A stretch of 37,769 bases of DNA, taken from IMG/VR virus record IMGVR_UViG_3300030580_000559, positions 1 to 37,769 of that record; one strand, written 5' to 3'. This document shows, in pieces, positions 22,623-30,971 of this stretch (position 1 is its first letter; each line of letters starts with the position of its first letter). The translations under genes and the position numbers were made by a program. Below the pieces are notes generated by a model. That model was not told the DNA's origin. It was given only the letters and a program-made list of their open reading frames with translations, and made no database searches. The stretch comes from a virus.

Positions 22623-25600
22623 TCTGCAACTGCGCGTGCTGCTCAGCACCATCGACAGAGCCAGCGGCCCCTTGAGGAAAATCAACACGAGCGGACAGGA
22701 AACCGCACGCGTCCTCAAGGCTGCCCGCGACCGTTTGAAGGAACTCACCAACCAGCAAAAAGACGTCAGTGCCTGGCGCTCCCAGCGAGCCGCTGCCGAT
22801 CAGACCAAACAATCCCTCGACGCCGCCCGTGAACGGGTCAAGGCCCTAAGCCAACAATTTGCAGCAACCGGCGCACCTACCAGGGCCATGACCAGGGACT
22901 TTCGCGCCGCCGTGCGCGAAGCACAGCGCCTAAAGCAGGAACACCAGCAGCAAGGTGTACAACTTCAAGGCCTACGCACCCGGCTCTACGACGCGGGCAT
23001 CAGCACCAAGAACCTCAGCAGCCACGAACGCCAATTGCGTGAGCAGATCGGTGCCACCAACAACTCTATCAGCGAGCAAGGCCGGCGCTTGCGTGCGCTG
23101 AATGCTCATCAGGAACGGATGGCAAAAGCCCGCACTGCCATCAACAACAACTACAGTCGGCACAAACAATTCGCAGGAAATGCTGCCATCGGTGGCGCCG
23201 CCGGTATGGGTGCTGGCTACGCCATCGGACGCGGTCTATATGCCCCATTACAAGAAGGCAAAAACTTCGCGCTCGAGGAAAACCGCGTTGCAGCCTTGGG
23301 GTTGGGTCAAGAAGACACCAGCAAAGCGATCGACTTCGCCAAGCGCATGAAAACCTACGGTACCAGCGTCACCGAGAACCTGACGTTGGTCCGAGACGCC
23401 ATGACCGTGTTCGCCGATGAGCATGAAGCGGAGATGGTCGCGCCGACCCTGGCAAAAATGAAATTTGCCAACCATGCCATGTACGGAGAGGAAGAAGGCT
23501 CCGAGAACGAACGCAAGTTCATGGATATGCTCAAGGTGATCGAGCTGCGCGGCGGCCTGGCCAGCAAAGAGGCGTTCATCAACCAGGCCGATATCGTGCA
23601 GCGCATCCTCACTGCTACGGGCGGCCGCGTCGGTCCAAATGAATGGCTGAACGTAATCAAAACAGGTGGCGTTGCGGCCAAAGGCATCAAGGACGAGGCG
23701 TTCTACTACCAGATGGAACCACTGGTACAGGAGATGGGTGGCCACCGCGTGGGTACGGCCATGATGAGTGCCTATTCCAACATCTACCAGGGCAAGACCA
23801 CCAAGCGCGCCGCCAACAACATGGAGAAGCTGGGGCTGGTCGATCCTGCCAAAGTCGAACACGACAAGGCCGGACAAATCGCCTTTCTCGACGTTGGAGC
23901 CATCAAGGGCAGCGAGCTATTCCGGGAAAACCAGTTTGAATGGATGGAAAAAATCCTGTTGCCGCAACTTGCCGCCAAGGGGATCACGGATAAGAAACAG
24001 GTACTGGATAGCATCGGTAGCATCTTCTCCAACCGCACCGCGTCGAACCTGTTCGCCCAGATGTACCTACAGCGTGAGCAAATCCACAAGAACGCCAAGC
24101 TGAACGCAGGGGCTGATGGCATTGATCAGCTCTACGACAAGAGCATGAACACGGCTCAAGGCACAGAGTTGGAACTGCTCGCTCAGCGCGCCAACGCCTA
24201 CAGAGAGATGAGCGAGGCCATTCTTCCGACCTATGTCCAGGCGCTGAAAAGCATCACTGGGGTAATAAAAAACATCACGGGCTGGATGAAAGAAAACCCG
24301 ACCGCAGCCGCAGCCATGATGAAAACACTGATGGTGGTGGGAGTGTTGGCCGGTACCTTCGGCATCCTGGCCTTAACATTGGCAAGCTTGATCGGCCCGT
24401 TTGCTGTCATCAGCTATGGCATGGGACTGTTCGGCCTAAAGGGTGGTGGCGTCATATCCGTGGTGCAAAGGATGCTTCCAACATTGACGGGGCTAGCCAA
24501 AAACGCAATCCCAATGTTGATGCAGGGCGTCCGTATGCTGGCCGTGACCATGGGTGGGGCGTTACTGACCGCTGTACGGACGGTGGGCATTGCTTTATGG
24601 GGATTGGCCGCCAACCCAATTGTTTTGATCATTGCTGCCGTTGTGGCTGCCCTTGCCGGCGGCGCCTACTTGATCTACAGGAACTGGGATGCAGTGAAGC
24701 TGTATTTCAGCAACGCCTGGACTGAAATCAAGGCCGGCTTCAGTAGCGGGATCGGCGGGATCATCACCGTACTGGTTAACTTCAGCCCTCTCGGATTGAT
24801 CTACCAGGCCTTCGCAGGTGTACTCAGTTACCTGGGCGTTGAGCTGCCGTCACGCTTCACCGAATTTGGCAGCATGATCGTCAACGGGCTGGTGAATGGT
24901 CTGCTGTCCGGCCTGGGCCTAGTGAAGGACACCATCGTATCGATCGGCGATTCAACGATTGGGTGGTTCAAGGAAAAGCTTGGCATTCACAGCCCCTCGC
25001 GAGTATTTGCAGAGCTGGGTGGCTTCACGATGGCTGGCTTGACCCAAGGACTGGAAGCCGGCGAGAAAGGTCCTGTTGGGGTAATCAACAATCTCAGCAA
25101 GCAAATCACCCAGGCCGGGCAGTTGTCCTTACCCGTACCGGTTGTTCCTGCTCCTCTGATCGGCACAACGAGCCCTGATATCCAATCGGCTCCAAACGTG
25201 CGGCTCAGCGACGCCAGAAGATTTGCACTTGGTCCCATGGCGGTGGAAAGACCACCTGTTGAAAACGTTACAGCACCAGGAACTCAAAAACCTGAATCAA
25301 CAGTTATGACTCTCGGACCGTTGTCGATGCCGCCTTTGGCGATCGACTTAAGCTCAATTGAAGGTCTGACCTTTCCCGGCAAACAAATGACCGAAATGAA
25401 GGCGCTGGCTCTTGGGCCTGCGGTTTCACCCCCGCCACTCGTTGAAAAATCGCCCTACGCGGAACTACACACCCCAGACAAGCCGTTCACTCCCTCAGCA
25501 GCCAGCACTCCGCAACCGGCAACATCACTTGATGACAACCCTCTGACCGCCTTGATCAATTTCGGCAAACAGTTCATCACCGCCGGCACGTTGGCGCTGG

Positions 25601-25818
25601 GAGCAGTAGCGACACCAGCACTTGCCATTGATGAACGTCCTCCAATTAGCCCGGTGACGGCGCCAAGCTATGACAGCCATGACCATTATGAAATCAACAT
25701 CCACCCCACACCGGGGATGGACGCACAAGCGATTGCCAGGGCTGTGCGTGCCGAGCTGGCCCGCGTCGACAGCGAAAAAAGCGCCCGCAAGCGCAGCAAA
25801 CTATCTGATCTGGAGTAG
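22612..25818 (+). CDS. T: tail tape measure protein (P2 gpT)
   Basis: 1068 residues. Residues 1-200 are highly charged coiled coil. The central part (about 563-700) holds several hydrophobic segments (MKTLMVVGVLAGTFGILALT, MLAVTMGGALLTAVRTVGIA, VLIIAAVVAALAGGAYLIY). A conserved tape-measure signature GWFKEKLGIHSPSRVFAELG follows, then a Pro/Ala-rich linker and a basic C-terminus (EKSARKRSKL). It sets tail length and is ejected first. ATG 22612 is chosen; it overlaps E' by 11 bases. Confidence 0.96.
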   Translation: MGNDLQLRVLLSTIDRASGPLRKINTSGQETARVLKAARDRLKELTNQQKDVSAWRSQRAAADQTKQSLDAARERVKALSQQFAATGAPTRAMTRDFRAAVREAQRLKQEHQQQGVQLQGLRTRLYDAGISTKNLSSHERQLREQIGATNNSISEQGRRLRALNAHQERMAKARTAINNNYSRHKQFAGNAAIGGAAGMGAGYAIGRGLYAPLQEGKNFALEENRVAALGLGQEDTSKAIDFAKRMKTYGTSVTENLTLVRDAMTVFADEHEAEMVAPTLAKMKFANHAMYGEEEGSENERKFMDMLKVIELRGGLASKEAFINQADIVQRILTATGGRVGPNEWLNVIKTGGVAAKGIKDEAFYYQMEPLVQEMGGHRVGTAMMSAYSNIYQGKTTKRAANNMEKLGLVDPAKVEHDKAGQIAFLDVGAIKGSELFRENQFEWMEKILLPQLAAKGITDKKQVLDSIGSIFSNRTASNLFAQMYLQREQIHKNAKLNAGADGIDQLYDKSMNTAQGTELELLAQRANAYREMSEAILPTYVQALKSITGVIKNITGWMKENPTAAAAMMKTLMVVGVLAGTFGILALTLASLIGPFAVISYGMGLFGLKGGGVISVVQRMLPTLTGLAKNAIPMLMQGVRMLAVTMGGALLTAVRTVGIALWGLAANPIVLIIAAVVAALAGGAYLIYRNWDAVKLYFSNAWTEIKAGFSSGIGGIITVLVNFSPLGLIYQAFAGVLSYLGVELPSRFTEFGSMIVNGLVNGLLSGLGLVKDTIVSIGDSTIGWFKEKLGIHSPSRVFAELGGFTMAGLTQGLEAGEKGPVGVINNLSKQITQAGQLSLPVPVVPAPLIGTTSPDIQSAPNVRLSDARRFALGPMAVERPPVENVTAPGTQKPESTVMTLGPLSMPPLAIDLSSIEGLTFPGKQMTEMKALALGPAVSPPPLVEKSPYAELHTPDKPFTPSAASTPQPATSLDDNPLTALINFGKQFITAGTLALGAVATPALAIDERPPISPVTAPSYDSHDHYEINIHPTPGMDAQAIARAVRAELARVDSEKSARKRSKLSDLE

Positions 25819-25824
25819 CCGCCC

Positions 25825-26265
25825 ATGATGCTTGCCCTCGGAATGTTCGTTTTCAGCCTCTCCACCGCCGCCTATCAGGAACTCCAGCGCCAGACGGAGT
25901 GGCGTCATGCGAGCAATAGCCGAATAGGCACGGTGCCTGCACGGCAATTTCTTGGCCGTGGGGATGATGCCATCACCCTGCCGGGCATCATCTTCCCCGA
26001 ACTTGCAGGAAGCCCCGTCAGCCTGGACGCGATTCGGCTGATGGCCAATACAGGGAAAGCCTGGCCGATGGTTGAAGGCAGTGGCCGTATTTACGGTCTC
26101 TGGGTGATAGAAAGCCTGAGTGAGAACAGGACCATTTTCTTTAAGGACGGTACTCCCCGGCGTATCGAGTTTACCTTGTCCCTCAAACGTATCGACGATG
26201 ACCGAGTTGATCTGCTCGGCGCCGGTACCAGTGTCGGCATCAACATTCTGCGCAGATTGCTATGA
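25825..26265 (+). CDS. U: tail protein U (P2 gpU)
   Basis: 146 residues, with the P2 gpU pattern MLALGMFVFSLSTAAYQELQR at the N-terminus, DDAITLPGIIFPELAG and FTLSLKRIDDD. It caps or connects the tail near the head or baseplate. Either ATG 25825 or 25828 could start it. The stop overlaps D (ATGA). Confidence 0.96.
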   Translation: MMLALGMFVFSLSTAAYQELQRQTEWRHASNSRIGTVPARQFLGRGDDAITLPGIIFPELAGSPVSLDAIRLMANTGKAWPMVEGSGRIYGLWVIESLSENRTIFFKDGTPRRIEFTLSLKRIDDDRVDLLGAGTSVGINILRRLL

Positions 26266-27566
26266 TCGAGGCCGCCCTTTCCCGTGTCACCGGGTTCCTG
26301 AAAGACACCGTCGATCGCTATAAGCGCGATGCGGCTTATCCAGTGCCGGCCTTCCGCCTTACCGTCGACGGCAACGACATCGCCCAGTTGATCAGCCCTC
26401 GGCTGATGAGCCTGGAGCTGACTGACAACCGGGGTATCGAGGCCGACCAACTCAGCATCACCCTCAGCGACCACGATGGTCTATTGGCGATTCCTCCCAA
26501 GGGCGCGGTAGTGCGTTTGTGGCTGGGCTGGAGCGACACAGGCCTGGTAGATAAAGGCACATACACTGTCGATGAAACCGAACACAGTGGCGCCCCGGAC
26601 GTATTGAGCATCCGCGCTCGATCCGCCGATCTGCGTAAAGGCCTGAAGACCAAGCGCGAACGTAGCTGGAGCAACACCACTTTGGGCAAAGTCATCGGCG
26701 ATATCGCCATGGGTAACAACCTGACATCGACCGTAGCAGGTGCGCTTGGCACGCTGCCCATTCTGCAGCTCGACCAGGCCAACGAATCAGACGCCAACCT
26801 CATCACTCGCCTGGGAGAGGAATTCGATGCGGTGGCCAGCGTAAAAGCTGGGTGCCTGCTATGTATGCCGGCGGGCGGCGGCAAGACCGCAACAGGCCTG
26901 CCCCTGCCGCACATCACGCTCACTCGCATTGATGGCGACCAGCACCGCTACCTGCAAGCCGATCGCGACAGCTACGACGGTGTGCGTGCTTATTTCTACG
27001 ACGTGAACAGCGCGAAGAAACAGGAGGCCATTGCCGGCGGCGGCGAAAACCTTAAGGACCTACGCCACACCTACAGCGACAAACAGTCAGCTCTGCGCGC
27101 CGCCCGGGCCGAGTTCAACCGCCTGCGTCGCGGCAGTGCCACCCTCAGCTACACCTTGGCGGTCGGGCGGCCCGATCTGATCCCGGAGCTGACCTACACG
27201 CTCCAGGGTGTGAAGGATGAAATCGACGAAATAATCTGGTACGGCGGCAACGTGCAACACAGCCTCAGCCCGGACAGTGGCTACACCATGAGCTTGGAGC
27301 TGGAGAGCAAACTGCCAGAAGACACCGTCGAAGATCTGGCAGAAGAGAACAAACTGAATTACACCGGAATCATCGCCTACTACCGCGATGAGAAAACCGG
27401 GAAAGAGAAAACCATGACGGCCGGTGACCAGGCTAAGCCGAGACGGCTGCTGTGGCTGTACGCCAACAAGAACACGGCGAAACGCGCCGTGGATCGGGAG
27501 TGGAAGCGGTTGCAAGCGGAAAAAGCCGAATTAGAAAGCCCTACAAGTAGCGGGGCCAAAGCGTAG
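26262..27566 (+). CDS. D: late control protein D / baseplate hub (P2 gpD)
   Basis: 434 residues. Hub-type features are PAFRLTVDGNDIAQLISPRL, LELTDNRGIEADQLSITLSD, and ADLRKGLKTKRERSWSNTTL. It forms the baseplate hub carrying the spike (gp27-like fold). The C-terminal portion (GDQAKPRRLLWLYANKNTAK) is typical of Pseudomonas forms. Last gene of the F operon; the next gene is on the other strand. Confidence 0.96.
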   Translation: MIEAALSRVTGFLKDTVDRYKRDAAYPVPAFRLTVDGNDIAQLISPRLMSLELTDNRGIEADQLSITLSDHDGLLAIPPKGAVVRLWLGWSDTGLVDKGTYTVDETEHSGAPDVLSIRARSADLRKGLKTKRERSWSNTTLGKVIGDIAMGNNLTSTVAGALGTLPILQLDQANESDANLITRLGEEFDAVASVKAGCLLCMPAGGGKTATGLPLPHITLTRIDGDQHRYLQADRDSYDGVRAYFYDVNSAKKQEAIAGGGENLKDLRHTYSDKQSALRAARAEFNRLRRGSATLSYTLAVGRPDLIPELTYTLQGVKDEIDEIIWYGGNVQHSLSPDSGYTMSLELESKLPEDTVEDLAEENKLNYTGIIAYYRDEKTGKEKTMTAGDQAKPRRLLWLYANKNTAKRAVDREWKRLQAEKAELESPTSSGAKA

Positions 27567-27571
27567 AGACG

Positions 27572-28030
27572 TTATTCGCCAAACACGGTGATGGTCGTGC
27601 CACCACCGTCGCGGGCAAAGGCCTGGCACTCGATGGCCAGGCCAGTTTGTTCGACAGTGGCAATCTCACTTTCGTCTTTCAGTGCTTGCTGGCGGCATTG
27701 CTTGGATCCCTTCACGACGTCGGCGGCTGATCGTTTTGACACCAGGCTGCCGGTGCGGCCGACAAGGTCATAGAACGCCTGATCCGGGGCTGGGCCATCC
27801 CAAGTGACAGCAACGTTGGGCGCGCCCGTGGCGCAGCTGAGGGACAGTACGATGTTCGGGCCGTCACGGTACTCAGTGGTTTGCTTGCCGTCGGTTTGTT
27901 TGACCTGGGAGAGGTGACGTTCTTGCTGGAGCCCTTTCAAAATCTCTGCGCAAGGCTGAGCCACCACCGCTGCAGACACCTGCAGCAGCACCATGCTGAC
28001 CACGGCCTTTGCAACAAAATCGAACCTCAT
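27572..28030 (-). CDS. secreted four-cysteine protein of unknown function
   Basis: 152 residues with a clear signal peptide (basic MRFDFVAK, hydrophobic core, cleavage likely after VVA at residue 24). The mature part has four cysteines (27, 66, 112, 135), enough for two disulfides, which fits the periplasm. Start ATG 28030 has GGGGGAAG ahead. It is convergent with D, six bases away, and divergent from the FRG gene. In P2 this spot holds ogr and attP. Possible roles are lysogenic conversion or superinfection exclusion in the envelope; no family is assigned. Confidence 0.75.
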   Translation of the reverse strand: MRFDFVAKAVVSMVLLQVSAAVVAQPCAEILKGLQQERHLSQVKQTDGKQTTEYRDGPNIVLSLSCATGAPNVAVTWDGPAPDQAFYDLVGRTGSLVSKRSAADVVKGSKQCRQQALKDESEIATVEQTGLAIECQAFARDGGGTTITVFGE

Positions 28031-28057
28031 AGCTTCCCCCGAAATTCATCCTTGATG

Positions 28058-28076
28058 CCCAGTCACTGTCACTGGG
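28058..28076. repeat. perfect hairpin in the divergent promoter region
   Basis: CCCAGT (28058-28063), 7-base loop, ACTGGG (28071-28076), between the secreted-protein gene and the FRG gene. It may be an operator dyad or a leader hairpin. Confidence 0.35.
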
Positions 28077-28181
28077 AAACATAGGCTATTGGCTGTGTAG
28101 AATTAAGGCAAGGGGCACACATAGCACAAAGCCATACCGATAGACCATAATATGAAACTATCTCTCTCAAGACATACCTCC

Positions 28182-29006
28182 ATGAAAACAATCAACCTGC
28201 ATACATTTGAAGAATTTGAACAATGGGTCACCGACCTAAAAAGCAAACAAGCCTCAGATAGTTTAGACGCAGGAAGAAAATATTCCGAACTACTATTTCG
28301 CGGGCATGCAGACGAAACCTGGGGATTACAAACCACACTTGAAAGGTTCGCCCCCAACATCACCAGCTTAAACAAATATATGTATAGCGCAGAGAAAATA
28401 AGATACCAAGTTGAATTACATGCCGAAACAACATGGGACCCAATTCTCAAAGGTGGTGAAATCAGACAAACCGAAAAAAGTTCAATTGGTATTTATGCGG
28501 ACATTCCATCCCCAGAATACCTCGTTTATTTGAGGCATCATGGGTTCCCATCACCGTTGCTCGATTGGACCCGGTCTCCATATATAGCATCATTGTTTGC
28601 ATTCTCAGCTTGCGGCGGAGCAGGTAGTATTGCAATTTTTGTATATCAGGAATACCTAGGCCGATCAAAACTATACTCCAGCGACAGCACCTTCATTCAA
28701 AATATGGGGCCACATATAAAAACGCACAAGCGCCATACGCTCCAGCAAGCACAATATACAATGTGTCTCAAAAGCTCTGGAGCTCGCACCGCCTTGCCAT
28801 ACGATATAAAATCCCATGAAAGCCACAGCGGTGGAGAGCGGCAAGACACTATCTACAAAATCACTATCCCCAAGTCAGAAAAATTGAAAGTCCTTATAAA
28901 ACTGGAACAATTCAATCTAAATCTGTACTCAATACTTGGTAGCGAAGAGGCATTAATGTCCACACTCGCAACTAGAGAATTTTTATTAGTGCACGGCGCT
29001 CGTTGA
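28182..29006 (+). CDS. FRG-domain protein, candidate defence cargo
   Basis: 274 residues. The FRG domain occupies about 5-145, with the naming motif LLFRGHAD (38-44) and the signature LRHHGFPSPLLDWTRSPYIA (117-136). FRG proteins are often encoded in defence islands and prophages; their activity is not firmly known to me. ATG 28182 matches the usual family start, while ATG 28152 adds ten residues but lies directly on a -10-like CATAAT (28146-28151); neither has a good ribosome-binding site. Composition is AT-rich and unlike its neighbours. It stands alone in the region after D and ends with TGATAA and a terminator. Confidence 0.85.
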   Translation: MKTINLHTFEEFEQWVTDLKSKQASDSLDAGRKYSELLFRGHADETWGLQTTLERFAPNITSLNKYMYSAEKIRYQVELHAETTWDPILKGGEIRQTEKSSIGIYADIPSPEYLVYLRHHGFPSPLLDWTRSPYIASLFAFSACGGAGSIAIFVYQEYLGRSKLYSSDSTFIQNMGPHIKTHKRHTLQQAQYTMCLKSSGARTALPYDIKSHESHSGGERQDTIYKITIPKSEKLKVLIKLEQFNLNLYSILGSEEALMSTLATREFLLVHGAR

Positions 29007-29016
29007 TAAATTAAAA

Positions 29017-29032
29017 GCCCGGCGTGCCGGGC
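29017..29032. terminator. terminator between FRG gene and repressor operon
   Basis: GCCCGGC (29017-29023), GT, GCCGGGC (29026-29032). TTAAAA on the left gives a T run on the minus strand, so it best serves the leftward 29041-29202 gene, and may act both ways. Confidence 0.6.
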
Positions 29033-29040
29033 CTCTCCTC

Positions 29041-29202
29041 CTATTGAGCGTTCAAGAGCGCATCAATAAACCGCAGCATGTCGTTCCGGTGCTCTTCGCT
29101 CAACTGCCGGAACGCCATCACCAGGTGCAGCTCAGCAGGCGTCAGTCGCTGATCTTCACCGTTTGCGGTTTGATTGGTCTCTGCATCGCTGTTCACCAAC
29201 AT
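29041..29202 (-). CDS. 53-residue protein resembling the repressor C-terminal helices
   Basis: From ATG 29202, with an excellent AAAGGGAG ribosome-binding site, the frame encodes 53 residues ending at TAG 29041-29043. Its ELHLVMAFRQLSEEHRNDML resembles the C-terminal region of the repressor at 29417-29755 (ESRILENYRSLSEGDKASVL): both share the pattern FR/YR-x-LSE with the following Leu/Ala helix. There is no HTH. It lies downstream of the repressor on the same strand. It could dimerise with the repressor and modulate it; this is inferred from sequence resemblance only. Confidence 0.7.
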   Translation of the reverse strand: MLVNSDAETNQTANGEDQRLTPAELHLVMAFRQLSEEHRNDMLRFIDALLNAQ

Positions 29203-29378
29203 GTTCTACTCCCTTTGCAACACGTAACGGGCGCCCGGCACCATCAGTAGTACCGTCAAAAACACCCGGCGAACGAGCGATTCTCAGCATGTTTTGGTGT
29301 GCCAGCACCCCCTCCAAGCCGTAAAAAACAATGAACGCTATAGGCAGGGAAATCAGGTGGTGTAGTCCACAGGAAGCA
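29203..29378. other. non-coding gap between repressor and the 53-residue gene
   Basis: About 175 bases with no credible gene. It should contain a promoter for the 53-residue gene, but I see no strong -35/-10 pair. Confidence 0.4.
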
Positions 29379-29402
29379 AGGCCGAGTGATTGCCATCGGC
29401 CT
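29379..29402 (-). terminator. stem-loop after the repressor gene
   Basis: AGGCCGA (29379-29385) and TCGGCCT (29396-29402), perfect 7 bp with a 10-base loop, 15 bases past the repressor stop in its direction of transcription. Only a weak T-rich stretch follows. Confidence 0.5.
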
Positions 29403-29416
29403 GAAGCGAAAGAGGA

Positions 29417-29755
29417 TTAAACGGCTGTGGGGATTGCCAGCGCGCTGGTCAGTCGTAGGACCGACGCTTTGTCACCCTCAGAAAGAGAGCGGTAGTTTTC
29501 AAGAATTCTGGATTCGACGCTATCAAGCCCATCTTTTGACAGCGCAGCCTTCACGCCTGTCAGCACGTACTGAACATCCACACCCGCCCCTTCAAGAGCT
29601 GCCAGGTAGCGCAAATCCGGCGAATTGGTCCCCTGTTCGTAGGCCTTTTGTGTCCCTCGGCTGACGCTTCCCAGCGCCCCAAAATCAGTCTGATTCAGGC
29701 TCAAACGGTCGCGCTCTTCTTTTAGGCGATCGCCCACCCCATCAGAAATGTACAT
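29417..29755 (-). CDS. lysogeny repressor, P2 C-like HTH protein
   Basis: 112 residues. An XRE helix-turn-helix at about 5-55 (RLKEERDRLSLNQTDFGALG, then RGTQKAYEQGTNSPDLRYL) is followed by a helical dimerisation tail. There is no S24 LexA-type peptidase domain, so direct RecA-driven cleavage is not expected, as in P2. ATG 29755 is chosen over TTG 29767; GAGG lies rather far ahead. It is divergent from the Cro-like gene at 29831, with palindromic operators between them. It probably represses the early operon and maintains lysogeny. Confidence 0.85.
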   Translation of the reverse strand: MYISDGVGDRLKEERDRLSLNQTDFGALGSVSRGTQKAYEQGTNSPDLRYLAALEGAGVDVQYVLTGVKAALSKDGLDSVESRILENYRSLSEGDKASVLRLTSALAIPTAV

Positions 29756-29759
29756 TTTT

Positions 29760-29798
29760 TTGATCAAACCTCGTTGACTTGAACATTTTTTTATTCAA
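29760..29798. promoter_or_regulatory. operators between repressor and Cro-like gene
   Basis: Two dyads: TTGATCAA (29760-29767) and TTGAAC-N8-TATTCAA-like (29779-29798, outer TTGAA/TTCAA). A -35-like TTGACT (29774-29779) overlaps them for the rightward early promoter, with a weak A-rich -10 near 29797-29802. Classic switch geometry. Confidence 0.5.
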
Positions 29799-29830
29799 AA
29801 ATACCCCCACACCAACACGAACGAACACAC

Positions 29831-30040
29831 ATGAACACTATGCCCGCCCCTCTTACACCCGAGCAAGCCCGCGCAGCTCTTGACCGCAAGGGCGTCAGCA
29901 TTGCCGAGTTCTGCCGTCAGTATGAATTGAACAGAAATCTGGTCAGTGACCTGCTCAATGGCCGCAAGAAAGGCCGTCGCGGTGAAGCACACCGGGCAGC
30001 TGTTTTGCTCGGTATCAAAGACGGCGTGATTACAAACTAG
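29831..30040 (+). CDS. Cro/Ner-like DNA-binding protein (BcepMu gp16 family)
   Basis: 69 residues. The sequence KGVSIAEFCRQYELNRNLVS, then LLNGRKKGRRGEAHRAAVLL, matches phage-associated proteins of the BcepMu gp16 family, an HTH with a characteristic RRGEAHRAAVLLG end. First gene of the rightward early operon, divergent from the repressor, so it likely acts as the Cro/Cox-like opponent. No clear ribosome-binding site precedes ATG 29831. Confidence 0.85.
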   Translation: MNTMPAPLTPEQARAALDRKGVSIAEFCRQYELNRNLVSDLLNGRKKGRRGEAHRAAVLLGIKDGVITN

Positions 30041-30069
30041 GGCCTCTGGCTCCAAGGGGAAACCAGAAG

Positions 30070-30543
30070 ATGAAACGCCCAGTTCTAGACAGCAGAAAGA
30101 GCGTCGTTATGGCCGTCATCGGCGCCTACCCTGGCGGTCGGATGTACGCCTCGGCGGACCTCGGTATGCCGCTTAAGAAGTTCGACAACCAAGCCTACGA
30201 GAACGCAGGTAGTCGCCCACTGACAGACGAACACATTCACCACCTGGAGCAGGTTACAGGTACCACATTCCTAGCCGATTACATCGCCTCAATGTACGGC
30301 GGCATGTTCGTACCACTGAGCCTCCCGGAAAGCCTGGACAACGTGGAGCTTTACAGCCGCTCGCTCAAGGCCTCGGCCAAGCGGGGCAAGGTCGACCAAA
30401 TCATGTCTGCTGCCCTGGATGACGGGGTTATCGAAAAACGTGAAGCCGACGCAATCATCAGCGCTCTCATCACCTACATGTCGGCCCGTTACGCCGAGGT
30501 GTTCGCGACCATCCAGCTCTACAGCCAGAGAGCAGTCCAGTGA
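30070..30543 (+). CDS. YmfL-family regulatory protein
   Basis: 157 residues. The pattern SVVMAVIGAYPGGRMYASAD, KKFDNQAYENAGSRPLTDEH and FLADYIASMYGGMFVPL is that of YmfL-type phage regulators, found where CII-like genes lie. The C-terminal half is helical. It follows the Cro-like gene by 29 bases and probably regulates early or lysogenic transcription. Confidence 0.85.
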   Translation: MKRPVLDSRKSVVMAVIGAYPGGRMYASADLGMPLKKFDNQAYENAGSRPLTDEHIHHLEQVTGTTFLADYIASMYGGMFVPLSLPESLDNVELYSRSLKASAKRGKVDQIMSAALDDGVIEKREADAIISALITYMSARYAEVFATIQLYSQRAVQ

Positions 30544-30553
30544 GCACGTGCAA

Positions 30554-30769
30554 TCAGCCCTTGCCGAGCCGTGCCTTGATCTCTTTCAACGCGGTAGCTA
30601 CGTCGTCAACAGCAAAGCGGATGTCTTCGGCGCTCACTACCAGTCCTGGCGCTTCCCTGTCGGTCAGCATTGTCGCGTCACGACCACACATGACTTTCGC
30701 CAGTGCTTCATGCCGCTCCTGCAAACGTTGCAGCAAGCGTTCAACTTCTCTTTTTGAGTGATTACCCAT
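30554..30769 (-). CDS. small protein, head-to-head paralogue (minus member)
   Basis: 71 residues, helical and charged. AAGGA lies 8 bases ahead of ATG 30769, a better ribosome-binding site than the opposing gene has. It contains SAEDIRFAVDDVATALKEIK, which resembles GTDIRLAIGDAITPL in the + strand gene at 30768-30959, so both frames look real. The two start codons share the palindrome CATG at 30767-30770. Its direction opposes the early operon. Function unknown. Confidence 0.62.
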   Translation of the reverse strand: MGNHSKREVERLLQRLQERHEALAKVMCGRDATMLTDREAPGLVVSAEDIRFAVDDVATALKEIKARLGKG

Positions 30770-30959
30770 GACTTACATCCTTGAAGAAGAAAGGAAACAT
30801 CTATCGGATCTGCTGGTGATCGCTCAACAGCGACTGAACACATTAAAAGAAATTGTCGCCACCACCAATCACGACTGCTCTGGCACTGATATCCGGCTGG
30901 CCATCGGTGACGCAATCACACCGTTGAACATTGCCCACGAAGCTGCGGAAGCGCTGTAA
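30768..30959 (+). CDS. small protein, head-to-head paralogue (plus member)
   Basis: 63 residues, helical. An in-frame TGA at 30759-30761 fixes ATG 30768 as the first start; GAGTG before it is a weak ribosome-binding site. It resembles the opposing minus-strand product over a DIR(F/L)A(V/I)xD helix. It lies between YmfL and ogr in the early operon. Function unknown. Confidence 0.62.
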   Translation: MTYILEEERKHLSDLLVIAQQRLNTLKEIVATTNHDCSGTDIRLAIGDAITPLNIAHEAAEAL

Positions 30960-30971
30960 AGGACGCCGTTT

